Shown here: in pieces, positions 15,318 through 21,280 of the stretch
Numbering within the stretch: the stretch's first letter is position 1
How the letters are laid out: every line of letters begins with the position of its first letter
IMG/VR virus record: IMGVR_UViG_3300027973_000056
Coordinates: 1 to 64,000 of that record
Strand: one strand, 5' to 3'
Length of the DNA: 64,000 bases
Source: a virus
Made by a program: the position numbers and the translations under genes
Notes under the pieces: model-generated
Told to the model about the DNA's origin: nothing
What the model saw: only the letters and a program-made list of their open reading frames with translations
Databases searched by the model: none

Positions 15318-15432
15318 ACTTCCGATTTTGTCTTGTTTTTACTTCCGAATTTGGACGGGTTTTACTTCCGACTTTGTCACTGCTCACATTTGAGGAAGTT
15401 TACTGCTCAAATTTGAGATTTATGTAGTCCCT
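15318..15432 (-). repeat. 23-nt periodic direct repeats upstream of 15101-15316
   Basis: Plus-strand copies of ACTTCCGANNTTG start at 15318, 15341 and 15364, and ACTGCTCANATTTGAG at 15379 and 15402: all offsets are exactly 23 nt. The array lies between tRNA-Val and the start codon of the small gene, so it may be an operator or a leader repeat. Confidence 0.75.
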
Positions 15433-15497
15433 GTAGGAATCGAACCTACGACAACTTGCATGTAAGGCAAGTGCTCTTCCAACTGAGCTAAGAGACT
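15425..15497 (-). tRNA. tRNA-Val(TAC)
   Basis: Acceptor AGTCTCT/AGGGACT, anticodon stem CTTGC/GCAAG with loop CTTACAT. Confidence 0.95.
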
Positions 15498-15502
15498 AAA
15501 TG

Positions 15503-15576
15503 TATCGCGTACGGGGCTCGAACCCGTAATCTTCATCGTGAAAGGATGACGACTTAACCAATTTGTCCAACGCGAC
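15503..15576 (-). tRNA. tRNA-Glu(TTC)
   Basis: Acceptor GTCGCGT/ACGCGAT, anticodon stem TCATC/GATGA with loop CTTTCAC. Confidence 0.95.
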
Positions 15577-15619
15577 ATTTGTTTCACAAAGATACAACCA
15601 ATATTTCAAAGAGCCAAAA

Positions 15620-15656
15620 ACAAAAAACCCTGAACTTCATTTCTGTAGTTCAGGGT
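15620..15656 (-). terminator. terminator for the small gene 15679-15789
   Basis: ACCCTGAACT/AGTTCAGGGT ten-bp stem followed on the minus strand by a T-run. Confidence 0.8.
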
Positions 15657-15678
15657 ATATAAAAAATTTGGTTTATTT

Positions 15679-15789
15679 TTAGTTTAAAAAATTATTCAAA
15701 ATTATATCCGAACTACATGACTGCATACGCTCATACCAACAAGTTTCTTGTTGTTGACTAAAGACTGTATGTTTTATTGTAGTTCTCAT
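15679..15789 (-). CDS. 36-aa small protein with own promoter and terminator
   Basis: MRTTIKHTVFSQQQETCWYE... ending NNFLN. A TATCTTTG box lies 18 nt upstream and a strong terminator 22 nt downstream, so a discrete transcript is expected. Two cysteines and a Trp are present; the family is unknown. The transcript could instead act as a regulatory RNA. Confidence 0.45.
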   Translation of the reverse strand: MRTTIKHTVFSQQQETCWYERMQSCSSDIILNNFLN

Positions 15790-15807
15790 TGTTTCTAATA
15801 TATAGTT

Positions 15808-15815
15808 CAAAGATA
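15808..15815 (-). promoter_or_regulatory. Bacteroidetes-type -7 box TATCTTTG
   Basis: Reverse-strand TATCTTTG 18 nt before the ATG at 15789. Confidence 0.6.
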
Positions 15816-15850
15816 TGAAAAAATCTTTGAGTGTCAAATATTTTTCCAAG

Positions 15851-15857
15851 TATTTAT
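15851..15857 (+). promoter_or_regulatory. TATTTAT late-promoter-like motif
   Basis: TATTTAT ending 6 nt before the ATG at 15864. Confidence 0.6.
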
Positions 15858-15863
15858 AAAAAG

Positions 15864-16283
15864 ATGAAGACATTAAGAGAAATTATTAAAGAAAATTTAT
15901 TAGTTGAGAAAAGAATAACTCAAGTTAACTCATCTTTAGAAGTTTTATTTGTATTTGATGTGAATAGAACCAGTCATGCGTTCGATAGAGATACTAGAGA
16001 TGATATTGAAGGATATAACATAAGAGCGATTGAGAATGATGAAATCAGAGAAATTATCAGTAAGGTAAAAAAAGAAATCTCCGAAAAAATAGTAACAAGA
16101 GAAATTGTACCTGAAGAAGATTTTGTCGTAAAATCTTTAAAGTGGGAATTGGCAATGGCGATAACTCCTGTTCATATGGGAGGAACCTATTGGCAACTAA
16201 TCATCAAAACAGTATTTAGAGAATCCAATCATAACCCTTTTAGAGTTGGTAAAAATCAATTGGTTATTTATTCTGACATCTAA
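15864..16283 (+). CDS. tagged hypothetical protein, 139 aa
   Basis: The leader MKTLREIIKENLLVEKRITQ is the closest here to the T4 internal-protein leader type (MKTYQEFIAEA), with both IIKE and LLVE candidate sites. The rest is a compact alpha/beta protein (VLFVFDVNRTSHAFDRD..., HMGGTYWQLIIKTVFRE). Start chosen over an in-frame upstream codon because TATTTAT lies 6 nt before. A virion-packaged small protein is inferred. Confidence 0.7.
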   Translation: MKTLREIIKENLLVEKRITQVNSSLEVLFVFDVNRTSHAFDRDTRDDIEGYNIRAIENDEIREIISKVKKEISEKIVTREIVPEEDFVVKSLKWELAMAITPVHMGGTYWQLIIKTVFRESNHNPFRVGKNQLVIYSDI

Positions 16284-16284
16284 T

Positions 16285-16372
16285 AAAAAAGGGTAACACT
16301 AGTATCTGAATCGTTCCCGTGTTACCCAGTTTGTAATTGAGCTTGTGTATCTAAATCGTGCTCCTCAATCAC
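16285..16372 (-). ncRNA. small RNA with two hairpins sharing a loop motif
   Basis: A minus-strand transcript is bounded by a sigma promoter (16377-16406) and a terminator. Hairpin 1: TTGTgATTGAG/CTCAATtACAA with loop containing ACGATTTAGATAC. Hairpin 2: GGGTAACAC/GTGTTACCC with loop containing ACGATTCAGATAC, followed by six T. The 13-nt loop motif differs by one base between the hairpins. No reading frame is present. Repeated loops suggest a sponge or antisense regulator, or a protein-binding decoy (inference). Confidence 0.75.
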
Positions 16373-16376
16373 AATA

Positions 16377-16406
16377 CAAAGATACAAAAATATTTTGGTT
16401 TACAAA
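16377..16406 (-). promoter_or_regulatory. Bacteroidetes sigma promoter for sRNA
   Basis: Minus-strand TTTG (16403-16406), 18 nt, TATCTTTG (16377-16384). Confidence 0.8.
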
Positions 16407-16436
16407 ATCTATTGTATTTTTTTTTTATAAATATTG

Positions 16437-16517
16437 TACCCCAAGTCGGACTCGAACCGACACGACTTACGTCACAAGTTCCTAAAACTTGAGTGTCTAC
16501 CATTCCACCATCGGGGT
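16437..16517 (-). tRNA. tRNA-Leu(TAG)
   Basis: Acceptor ACCCCGA/TTGGGGT, anticodon stem CAAGT/ACTTG with loop TTTAGGA, class II variable arm. Confidence 0.95.
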
Positions 16518-16521
16518 ATAC

Positions 16522-16615
16522 ATTATCATCGCTCCAGCCACATCGAGGAACACGCCGCCCCCGCGTTGTTTAAGTGTATGAATTGCGCCGTATCTCACTG
16601 AGTTACGATGATAAT
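16522..16615 (-). ncRNA. tRNA-like element closed by a 10-bp stem
   Basis: On the minus strand ATTATCATCG pairs perfectly with CGATGATAAT 94 nt away. Directly after the 5' arm, GTAACTCAGTGAGATAC forms a D-arm-like hairpin. No consensus T-loop or clear anticodon arm is seen. It occupies a tRNA-sized slot between tRNA-Leu and tRNA-Arg, so it may be a diverged tRNA or a structured spacer. Confidence 0.45.
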
Positions 16616-16617
16616 TG

Positions 16618-16691
16618 TGATTCGGAAAGGATTCGAACCTTTGACCCCAAACTTAGAAGGTTTGTGCTCTATCCAGCTGAGCTACCGAACC
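16618..16691 (-). tRNA. tRNA-Arg(TCT)
   Basis: Acceptor GGTTCGG/CCGAATC, anticodon stem CAAAC/GTTTG with loop CTTCTAA. Confidence 0.95.
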
Positions 16692-16849
16692 AAATTTCCC
16701 CACCTGAAATCCCAGTGAGTAGATATTCGCAGTTTTTCGTATTGAAAAACCCAACGCGTCTTACCGCTTAAAAAGTCAAACATACTCGGTGGCGTTGTTA
16801 CGACCATTCTCCGAGACCCCCTCTTAAGGCCGTGGTAGGAAACAACCAT
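16682..16849 (-). CDS. possible 55-aa basic protein ending inside tRNA-Arg
   Basis: Open frame from ATG 16849 (MVVSYHGLKRGSRRMVVTTP) to a TAG that lies in the first bases of tRNA-Arg. Composition is protein-like (aromatic, basic: RWVFQYEKLR, HWDFRWGN), and GC is higher than its neighbours. It could be a transferred fragment, or chance. The same mRNA-into-tRNA arrangement occurs at 13420. Confidence 0.35.
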   Translation of the reverse strand: MVVSYHGLKRGSRRMVVTTPPSMFDFLSGKTRWVFQYEKLRISTHWDFRWGNLVR

Positions 16850-16899
16850 AACATCTTTAAAGAACGTTACCAAACTTGATGAGTACTTCTAACTCATTG

Positions 16900-16981
16900 T
16901 ATCAGAGGTGGGACTCGAACCCACACGAGCAAAGCTCAACAGATTTTAAGTCTGTCTTGTATACCATTCCAACACTCTGAC
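16900..16981 (-). tRNA. tRNA-Leu(TAA)
   Basis: Acceptor GTCAGAG/CTCTGAT, anticodon stem ACAGA/TCTGT with loop CTTAAAA, class II variable arm. Confidence 0.95.
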
Positions 16982-17021
16982 ATTGTTTTACAAAGATAGT
17001 GAATATCTTTAATAAAGTCAT

Positions 17022-17056
17022 AAAAAAACCCCGAACTTTTTTAGTCGGGGTTTTAA
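17022..17056. terminator. bidirectional terminator
   Basis: AACCCCGA/TCGGGGTT stem with flanking A-run and T-run, between the 17072 gene and tRNA-Leu. Confidence 0.75.
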
Positions 17057-17071
17057 TTATAATAATTATTA

Positions 17072-17791
17072 TTAATCATTAAAACTTTCCTCGTAATAAG
17101 TATCGCTTGCGTTATCTTCTATATTTTCTGTATGAACCAATTCGATTGTCATATCATGAAAATTGAATATAAATTGTCCATCAGAACCTTCATTAATTTC
17201 CCAACCACTATAGTTATCACTAAGCTCTCTGTAACACCAATCTTCAATTGCAGCTGGAACTCCATCACCTGTTTCATTAAAACTACTTTCAAGATATCCC
17301 GAATCACCAGAACCATTATATGTTACTATTAAAATCCCATCGTCAGGAATTGTAAGGTCTTCTAATACTCCACTTTCTTCCCATTCTTCAAATAGCTCCT
17401 TTCCTTGTTCATCCTCCCAAGTAACTGAACTACCTTCTCCTCTAGTATAAAAAGACCACCAACGAGTAAAACTAATTTTTTTAGAATCTACGTCAATGTC
17501 GTATTCAAGTCTTTGATAATTCGTATCATCATTATCAGGTTCTCTAATTAAATTATTATCATCGCAATATTTCATAATTTTTTGAAGTATTGGAATCAAT
17601 CCTGATGGAATATCTGCATTGTAGTTATTAGTGAAATGGGTTACATAATCCCAATCAACATTGTCATAATCAAATTCCTCTTGATTATCCATATCAATTT
17701 CAATGTTGCCGTCTTGCATTCCCATTGAACCTAAGTAATTGGATATTCTTCTTAAATATTGTTTTTCTTCTGGTGTTAAAATTCCTTTCAT
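17072..17791 (-). CDS. acidic hypothetical protein, 239 aa
   Basis: Begins MKGILTPEEKQYLRRISNYLG, a helical start that only partly fits the shared leader (no x-E-Q end). Strongly acidic, rich in Asp, Glu, Tyr and Trp, with many beta-type stretches (DDGILIVTYNGSGDSGYLESSF). TATTTAT lies 4 nt upstream. Family not recognised; the promoter places it with presumed late genes. Confidence 0.7.
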   Translation of the reverse strand: MKGILTPEEKQYLRRISNYLGSMGMQDGNIEIDMDNQEEFDYDNVDWDYVTHFTNNYNADIPSGLIPILQKIMKYCDDNNLIREPDNDDTNYQRLEYDIDVDSKKISFTRWWSFYTRGEGSSVTWEDEQGKELFEEWEESGVLEDLTIPDDGILIVTYNGSGDSGYLESSFNETGDGVPAAIEDWCYRELSDNYSGWEINEGSDGQFIFNFHDMTIELVHTENIEDNASDTYYEESFND

Positions 17792-17795
17792 ACTT

Positions 17796-17802
17796 ATAAA
17801 TA
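17796..17802 (-). promoter_or_regulatory. TATTTAT late-promoter-like motif
   Basis: Reverse-strand TATTTAT with 4 nt before the ATG at 17791. Confidence 0.6.
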
Positions 17803-18156
17803 TCAGTCGTTGAACTCTAGTTTAATTGTTTTTAACATCCATTGAGGACGTTGATTTGTTGATACGTTATTTATCCATTCTTTGGCAGATGGAATGTAGT
17901 TATTACAATCTTCTTTAACATGTTGTTCTCCAACATATCTGGTGTAGACTGTAGTCCCGTCGCTATTCTTAAATTCGGCCCCAAATCTTTTTTCCATTTC
18001 AAAAATACCCTCACTATGATGTCTAAACATTCTATGAAGTGAATCTCCAAACCATCCTTTAGTCTCATCTAACCATTCATGTAGATGAATATAGTCTTCA
18101 GGTTTTCCACCAAATTTTTTGGCGGATGATTTTGCATGTAAGTTAGGGTGTGCCAT
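17803..18156 (-). CDS. DUF6915-like protein
   Basis: 117 residues. The signature HAKSSAKKFGGKPEDYIHLHEWLDETK, here split across the text, with FRHHSEGIFEMEKRFG, TNSDG-like KNSDGTTVYTR and GEQHVKEDC matches what I remember of DUF6915, a small His-rich family frequent in phages and their hosts. The conserved HxxSS, HEW, RHHSEG and GEQH residues could bind metal. Function unknown. It overlaps the upstream gene by 14 nt, so it is co-expressed with the sulfotransferase-like protein. Confidence 0.7.
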   Translation of the reverse strand: MAHPNLHAKSSAKKFGGKPEDYIHLHEWLDETKGWFGDSLHRMFRHHSEGIFEMEKRFGAEFKNSDGTTVYTRYVGEQHVKEDCNNYIPSAKEWINNVSTNQRPQWMLKTIKLEFND

Positions 18157-18721
18157 TTTTCCAAGAGTCTTTATTGTAGTTAAAATATACGAAATCTTCT
18201 TCTAAATAAGAATAAACATAATCAGCCAAATCTTGGTCATAATATTCTTTATAATCATATCCTGATGAATAACCGTTGTTTAAAATGTTATCATACACAA
18301 TATCAAAAAGTTCATGTGAATCATCCATAAAAAATGGAAGTTTTAATATGTCTGAGTATAAATTCTCAACTCTAATTAATAAATCAGGAGTTTTGGTAAT
18401 CCTTTTTTTTAAAAAAAATTCATAATCCAAAGTTTTGCCAGGAAATTTTATTTCTTCATGCAATTTTTGTCTAATCCAACTATTAAAGTCATTAGGAATT
18501 AAATTAGAGTGTATACAAAAAAGATGATATATTGAAATCATTCTGATATATGGATTTCTTGTATTTAAAACAAAAAAATATTCTTCTTTACCTTTTGGAA
18601 TTTGCAAACCATGTAGTCCAATAACGTCAAATTCAAAGTATGTTTGAATAGGCATGCATGACCTTGCTGCCGTTCTAATAGGTGTTGCCCACAATACTTT
18701 ATATTTGTCAGAATAATTCAT
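18143..18721 (-). CDS. sulfotransferase-like protein
   Basis: 192 residues. An N-terminal strand with ATPIRTAARS takes the place of the PAPS 5'-phosphosulfate loop. VLNTRNPYIRMISIYHLF matches the 3'-phosphate-binding RNPxxRxxSxYH motif. The C-terminus (DLADYVYSYLEEDFVYFNY) is the usual sulfotransferase end. The P-loop is divergent, so the activity is uncertain. It might modify a host glycan, a phage surface glycan or a small molecule. Alternative: an inactive homologue. Confidence 0.65.
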   Translation of the reverse strand: MNYSDKYKVLWATPIRTAARSCMPIQTYFEFDVIGLHGLQIPKGKEEYFFVLNTRNPYIRMISIYHLFCIHSNLIPNDFNSWIRQKLHEEIKFPGKTLDYEFFLKKRITKTPDLLIRVENLYSDILKLPFFMDDSHELFDIVYDNILNNGYSSGYDYKEYYDQDLADYVYSYLEEDFVYFNYNKDSWKNGTP

Positions 18722-18948
18722 TATAAAATCTTTTCTTGTCTTCTTCTTGCCATTTCAGCGTCTTTGTACCATCTAATCCAAGTTAAAGACACATCAATTG
18801 GTGCTAACACCCAAGCCATAACCATAACCATAATAGTATCTAATTCAGGAGACCCACCTGTTGGGTCATCACTATACCTTTTACTAAGGTTTTTAAATAA
18901 CTGATAGAAACAATATATTACACATACAAGGTAATATCCAATAAACAT
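18721..18948 (-). CDS. small membrane protein
   Basis: 75 residues from MFIGYYLVCVIYCFYQLF; the start is chosen so that TATTTAT lies 4 nt upstream, as at 5980. Two membrane helices (about 2-18 and 40-58), followed by a basic tail YKDAEMARRRQEKIL. It overlaps the sulfotransferase-like gene by one base. No family recognised. Confidence 0.6.
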   Translation of the reverse strand: MFIGYYLVCVIYCFYQLFKNLSKRYSDDPTGGSPELDTIMVMVMAWVLAPIDVSLTWIRWYKDAEMARRRQEKIL

Positions 18949-18952
18949 ACTC

Positions 18953-18959
18953 ATAAATA
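18953..18959 (-). promoter_or_regulatory. TATTTAT late-promoter-like motif
   Basis: Reverse-strand TATTTAT with 4 nt before the ATG at 18948; it probably drives 18948 to 17803. Confidence 0.55.
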
Positions 18960-18969
18960 AAAATTTTTG

Positions 18970-19042
18970 AGCCTCCTGTCGGACTCGAACCAACGACCAC
19001 TTGTTTACAAAACAAGAGCTCTACCAACTGAGCTAAGGAGGC
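18970..19042 (-). tRNA. tRNA-Thr(TGT)
   Basis: Acceptor GCCTCCT/AGGAGGC, anticodon stem CTTGT/ACAAG with loop TTTGTAA. Confidence 0.95.
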
Positions 19043-19048
19043 TTATGG

Positions 19049-19120
19049 AGCAGATGAGAGGAATCGAACCTCCGTCTCCTACTTGGAAGGAAGGAGTAAT
19101 GACCATTATACGACATCTGC
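19049..19120 (-). tRNA. tRNA-Gly(TCC)
   Basis: Acceptor GCAGATG/CATCTGC, anticodon loop CTTCCAA on a stem with one mismatch, T-loop TTCGATT. Confidence 0.93.
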
Positions 19121-19176
19121 GTGGAGTGCAGTGGGAGGTACCTTCCCTGTGGTTACTACACATTTTATCCACTTTG

Positions 19177-19249
19177 CGGTCCCGACGGGATTCGAACCCG
19201 TATCTCGCACCGTGACAGGGTGGAATTGTAACCATTCAACCACGGAACC
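19177..19249 (-). tRNA. tRNA-Asp(GTC)
   Basis: Acceptor GGTTCCG/CGGGACC with G73, anticodon loop CTGTCAC, T-loop TTCGAAT. Confidence 0.95.
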
Positions 19250-19276
19250 GTGTATGGGGAGTTTCACCCCAAACTT

Positions 19277-19765
19277 TTACTCAACAAAGATATGATTATA
19301 TTCCAATATTCTTCGTTTTAATTTATTAACATATTGTGGGTCCTCGGCATAAACTTTACCGAGTAATGCAAAATATTGTTTTTTTGTCATATCATTACGT
19401 GATTTTAACATGTGGTCTTGCCACAATGAGTAATCATACACGCTATACCCCCAATCTTCGTATTTTGAGTAACCACTTTGGGTTTCCCCAATCTTTGCGG
19501 ATTCTCTTTTACTTGGAACTTTCATTCCAAAAAGATTATTAGCTGATTTGAACAACTTTGATGTAAACTCTCCTGATTCTAATATAGCTTGTGCAAACAC
19601 AATATCAGGAAATTTTATACCATACTTAATTATCTGCTCATACAAACTTTCTTTTGAGATACTCTCTTGAGTATTTGATTCAATCTGTACTTGCTTCTCT
19701 TGTGCTTTGGTTGCCATTGTTCCTAACAATAACATCCCAGTCAATAAGAATGTTTTTAACTTCAT
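19277..19765 (-). CDS. secreted glucosaminidase-like (FlgJ-type) muramidase
   Basis: 162 residues. A Sec signal peptide (MKLKTFLLTGMLLLGTMATKAQ) ends at AQ. The mature domain holds DIVFAQAILESGEFTSKLF, with the catalytic Glu in ILESG, and SANNLFGMK, hallmarks of PF01832 N-acetylglucosaminidases. It ends with LGKVYAEDPQYVNKLKRRI. Secretion through the inner membrane would place it in the periplasm, so it may help in lysis, wall remodelling or release. It lies between tRNA-Asp and tRNA-Asn. A bacterial origin is plausible. Confidence 0.85.
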   Translation of the reverse strand: MKLKTFLLTGMLLLGTMATKAQEKQVQIESNTQESISKESLYEQIIKYGIKFPDIVFAQAILESGEFTSKLFKSANNLFGMKVPSKRESAKIGETQSGYSKYEDWGYSVYDYSLWQDHMLKSRNDMTKKQYFALLGKVYAEDPQYVNKLKRRILEYNHIFVE

Positions 19766-19845
19766 TTCTTTCTTTTTGTCTGTTTATGCTTCAGGATTGC
19801 TCCATCCACGATACTACAACATTGGAATTTTTCCACCTACCGCAG

Positions 19846-19917
19846 AGGCCCCTGTAGGATTTGAACCTACGACCAGTTGATTAACAGTCAACTGCTCTAC
19901 CACTGAGCTAAAGGGCC
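19846..19917 (-). tRNA. tRNA-Asn(GTT)
   Basis: Acceptor GGCCCTT/AGGGGCC, anticodon stem GTTGA/TCAAC with loop CTGTTAA, T-loop TTCAAAT. Confidence 0.95.
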
Positions 19918-19957
19918 TTATAATAATAAATAAAATTTCCAATAAAGGAAACTTTTG

Positions 19958-20031
19958 TCGGGATGGCTGGATTCGAACCAACGGCCTCCACGTCCCAAAC
20001 GTGGCGCGATACCTGACTACGCTACATCCCG
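19958..20031 (-). tRNA. tRNA-Pro(TGG)
   Basis: Acceptor CGGGATG/CATCCCG, anticodon stem CCACG/CGTGG with loop TTTGGGA. Confidence 0.95.
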
Positions 20032-20032
20032 T

Positions 20033-20068
20033 AAATAAAAAAACCCTGAAGGATAAGTTCAGGGTTTA
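20033..20068 (-). terminator. terminator after the 32-aa gene
   Basis: AAACCCTGAA/TTCAGGGTTT ten-bp stem followed on the minus strand by a T-run; it also separates the tRNA array from the next unit. Confidence 0.8.
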
Positions 20069-20088
20069 AATAATTGGCTATAATATTG

Positions 20089-20187
20089 TTACCAACCACT
20101 CGCTTCTGAACTTACGCATATAGTGCCCCCATCTCCATTAGGAGTTGTCGGCGTGTCTAAATTTGTATTTGTGTTCATAGTTTTCAT
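20089..20187 (-). CDS. 32-aa peptide
   Basis: MKTMNTNTNLDTPTTPNGDG followed by GTICVSSEASGW. It has TATTTAT 14 nt upstream and a terminator just downstream. A polar Asn/Thr-rich N-terminal half, GDGG, then a short Cys/Ser tail recalls the leader-core plan of ribosomally made modified peptides, but no modifying enzyme lies nearby. Could be a small virion or regulatory peptide. Confidence 0.45.
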   Translation of the reverse strand: MKTMNTNTNLDTPTTPNGDGGTICVSSEASGW

Positions 20188-20201
20188 AGTACAATATTAC
20201 A

Positions 20202-20208
20202 ATAAATA
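20202..20208 (-). promoter_or_regulatory. TATTTAT late-promoter-like motif
   Basis: Reverse-strand TATTTAT 14 nt before the ATG at 20187. Confidence 0.4.
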
Positions 20209-20242
20209 TATTCAAAATCAAATAAATCCCTATTTTAGTTTT

Positions 20243-20962
20243 TTAAGGTAATGTGTTACTACCTTTCAGGTAAAAGTCACCTACAACTTTTGGTCTTAAT
20301 TCTGTACCTGAGTACGTACTATAAACTCTGTATTCCCCAACAGGAATACGAGTTCCCGTGTAATTTAAAACATAATCAGATAATGTAGAATTAGTATTGA
20401 AAGGAGTTCTATATATCATATTGGTATGCGCACTAGACATTCTTGATTGTCTCCAATTTGGGTTAGGTGTTGCATTCACAGGAATTAATACCATAATCCA
20501 CACAAATTGATTATTAACTAAAGGACCATTAATTTTAACCGTTCCAAAATTATACACACCTGCCGAAGTTTGTGTAATATTTGATTGAATGACTGTAGGT
20601 AATGTTCCATTATACCAATACGGCATATCAATATAATTTAACAAATCAGTATAATTTGTTGATTTGATTGGTGACCCAGTAAAAAAACCATAAAATGGAG
20701 TGTTTGTCGGGGTTTGTGTACTACGAGGTCTTGTCTTTAAATAACTCACAATCATATTGAGTTTTGACTGAGGCTCAACAAAAATATAAACCTTTGGTCC
20801 AACTGATGAAACAGTCGGAGATGTTGACATTGTTCTTAAGTCTTCTCCTTGAGTTGATTCAATTGAAGTTTGTTTAACTGGGTCATACACGTCGTCTTTT
20901 GTACAAGATACAAATAATACCGATGTTGCGAAAATTGCAAGAAATAATTGTTTTAGTTTCAT
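20243..20962 (-). CDS. lipoprotein, 239 aa
   Basis: Type II signal peptide MKLKQLFLAIFATSVLFVSC with a lipobox ending at Cys20. The mature protein is Ser/Thr/Pro-rich and beta-rich, with no known domain. TKDD after the Cys lacks the usual Bacteroidetes surface-export signal (an acidic KDDD-like run), though DD is close, so surface exposure is possible. Host-type TATCTTTG lies 15 nt upstream. It may act in superinfection exclusion (inference). Confidence 0.75.
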   Translation of the reverse strand: MKLKQLFLAIFATSVLFVSCTKDDVYDPVKQTSIESTQGEDLRTMSTSPTVSSVGPKVYIFVEPQSKLNMIVSYLKTRPRSTQTPTNTPFYGFFTGSPIKSTNYTDLLNYIDMPYWYNGTLPTVIQSNITQTSAGVYNFGTVKINGPLVNNQFVWIMVLIPVNATPNPNWRQSRMSSAHTNMIYRTPFNTNSTLSDYVLNYTGTRIPVGEYRVYSTYSGTELRPKVVGDFYLKGSNTLP

Positions 20963-20977
20963 AGTTGTCTTTTTTTA

Positions 20978-20985
20978 CAAAGATA
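20978..20985 (-). promoter_or_regulatory. Bacteroidetes-type -7 box TATCTTTG
   Basis: Reverse-strand TATCTTTG 15 nt before the ATG at 20962. Confidence 0.6.
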
Positions 20986-21019
20986 ATAAAATAATTTGAT
21001 TTTGAAAATTATTTACAGA

Positions 21020-21026
21020 TATTTAT
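21020..21026 (+). promoter_or_regulatory. TATTTAT late-promoter-like motif
   Basis: TATTTAT ending 5 nt before the ATG at 21032. Confidence 0.5.
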
Positions 21027-21031
21027 TCTTG

Positions 21032-21133
21032 ATGATAGACAATAATATTACGTGTCTTTTGGGAATTAACCAAAAATATGAGAACTCGGGAACGTTGAGA
21101 TGTGGAAAACCTCGAACCATAAACTATTGCTAA
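21032..21133 (+). CDS. 33-aa small protein
   Basis: MIDNNITCLLGINQKYENSG followed by TLRCGKPRTINYC. TATTTAT 5 nt upstream and a terminator 17 nt downstream bound a short transcript. The three cysteines and basic C-terminal half could bind nucleic acid or metal. No family recognised. The transcript also has some pairing potential, so a structured RNA is the alternative. Confidence 0.45.
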   Translation: MIDNNITCLLGINQKYENSGTLRCGKPRTINYC

Positions 21134-21150
21134 ATCATTGGGATATTTTA

Positions 21151-21178
21151 AAGGGGTCGAAGTTCGTCCCCTTTTTTG
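21151..21178 (+). terminator. rho-independent terminator
   Basis: AAGGGG...CCCCTT hairpin followed by TTTTTTG. Confidence 0.7.
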
Positions 21179-21206
21179 TTTTTATCATCCAAATAAACTA
21201 TGTTTG
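21175..21206 (+). promoter_or_regulatory. Bacteroidetes sigma promoter
   Basis: TTTG (21175-21178), 20 nt, TATGTTTG (21199-21206); about 75 nt before the large fusion gene. Confidence 0.55.
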
Positions 21207-21280
21207 TAAAAATTGGATAAAATGTTTAGTAGACTAAATCCAAATATATATAAAAACATTACCGTCTAAACAATTACAGA

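Noticed and set aside
15318-15432. Short CRISPR array
   Set aside because: Repeat units follow without spacers, the 23-nt step includes the whole unit, and no cas-like gene is near.
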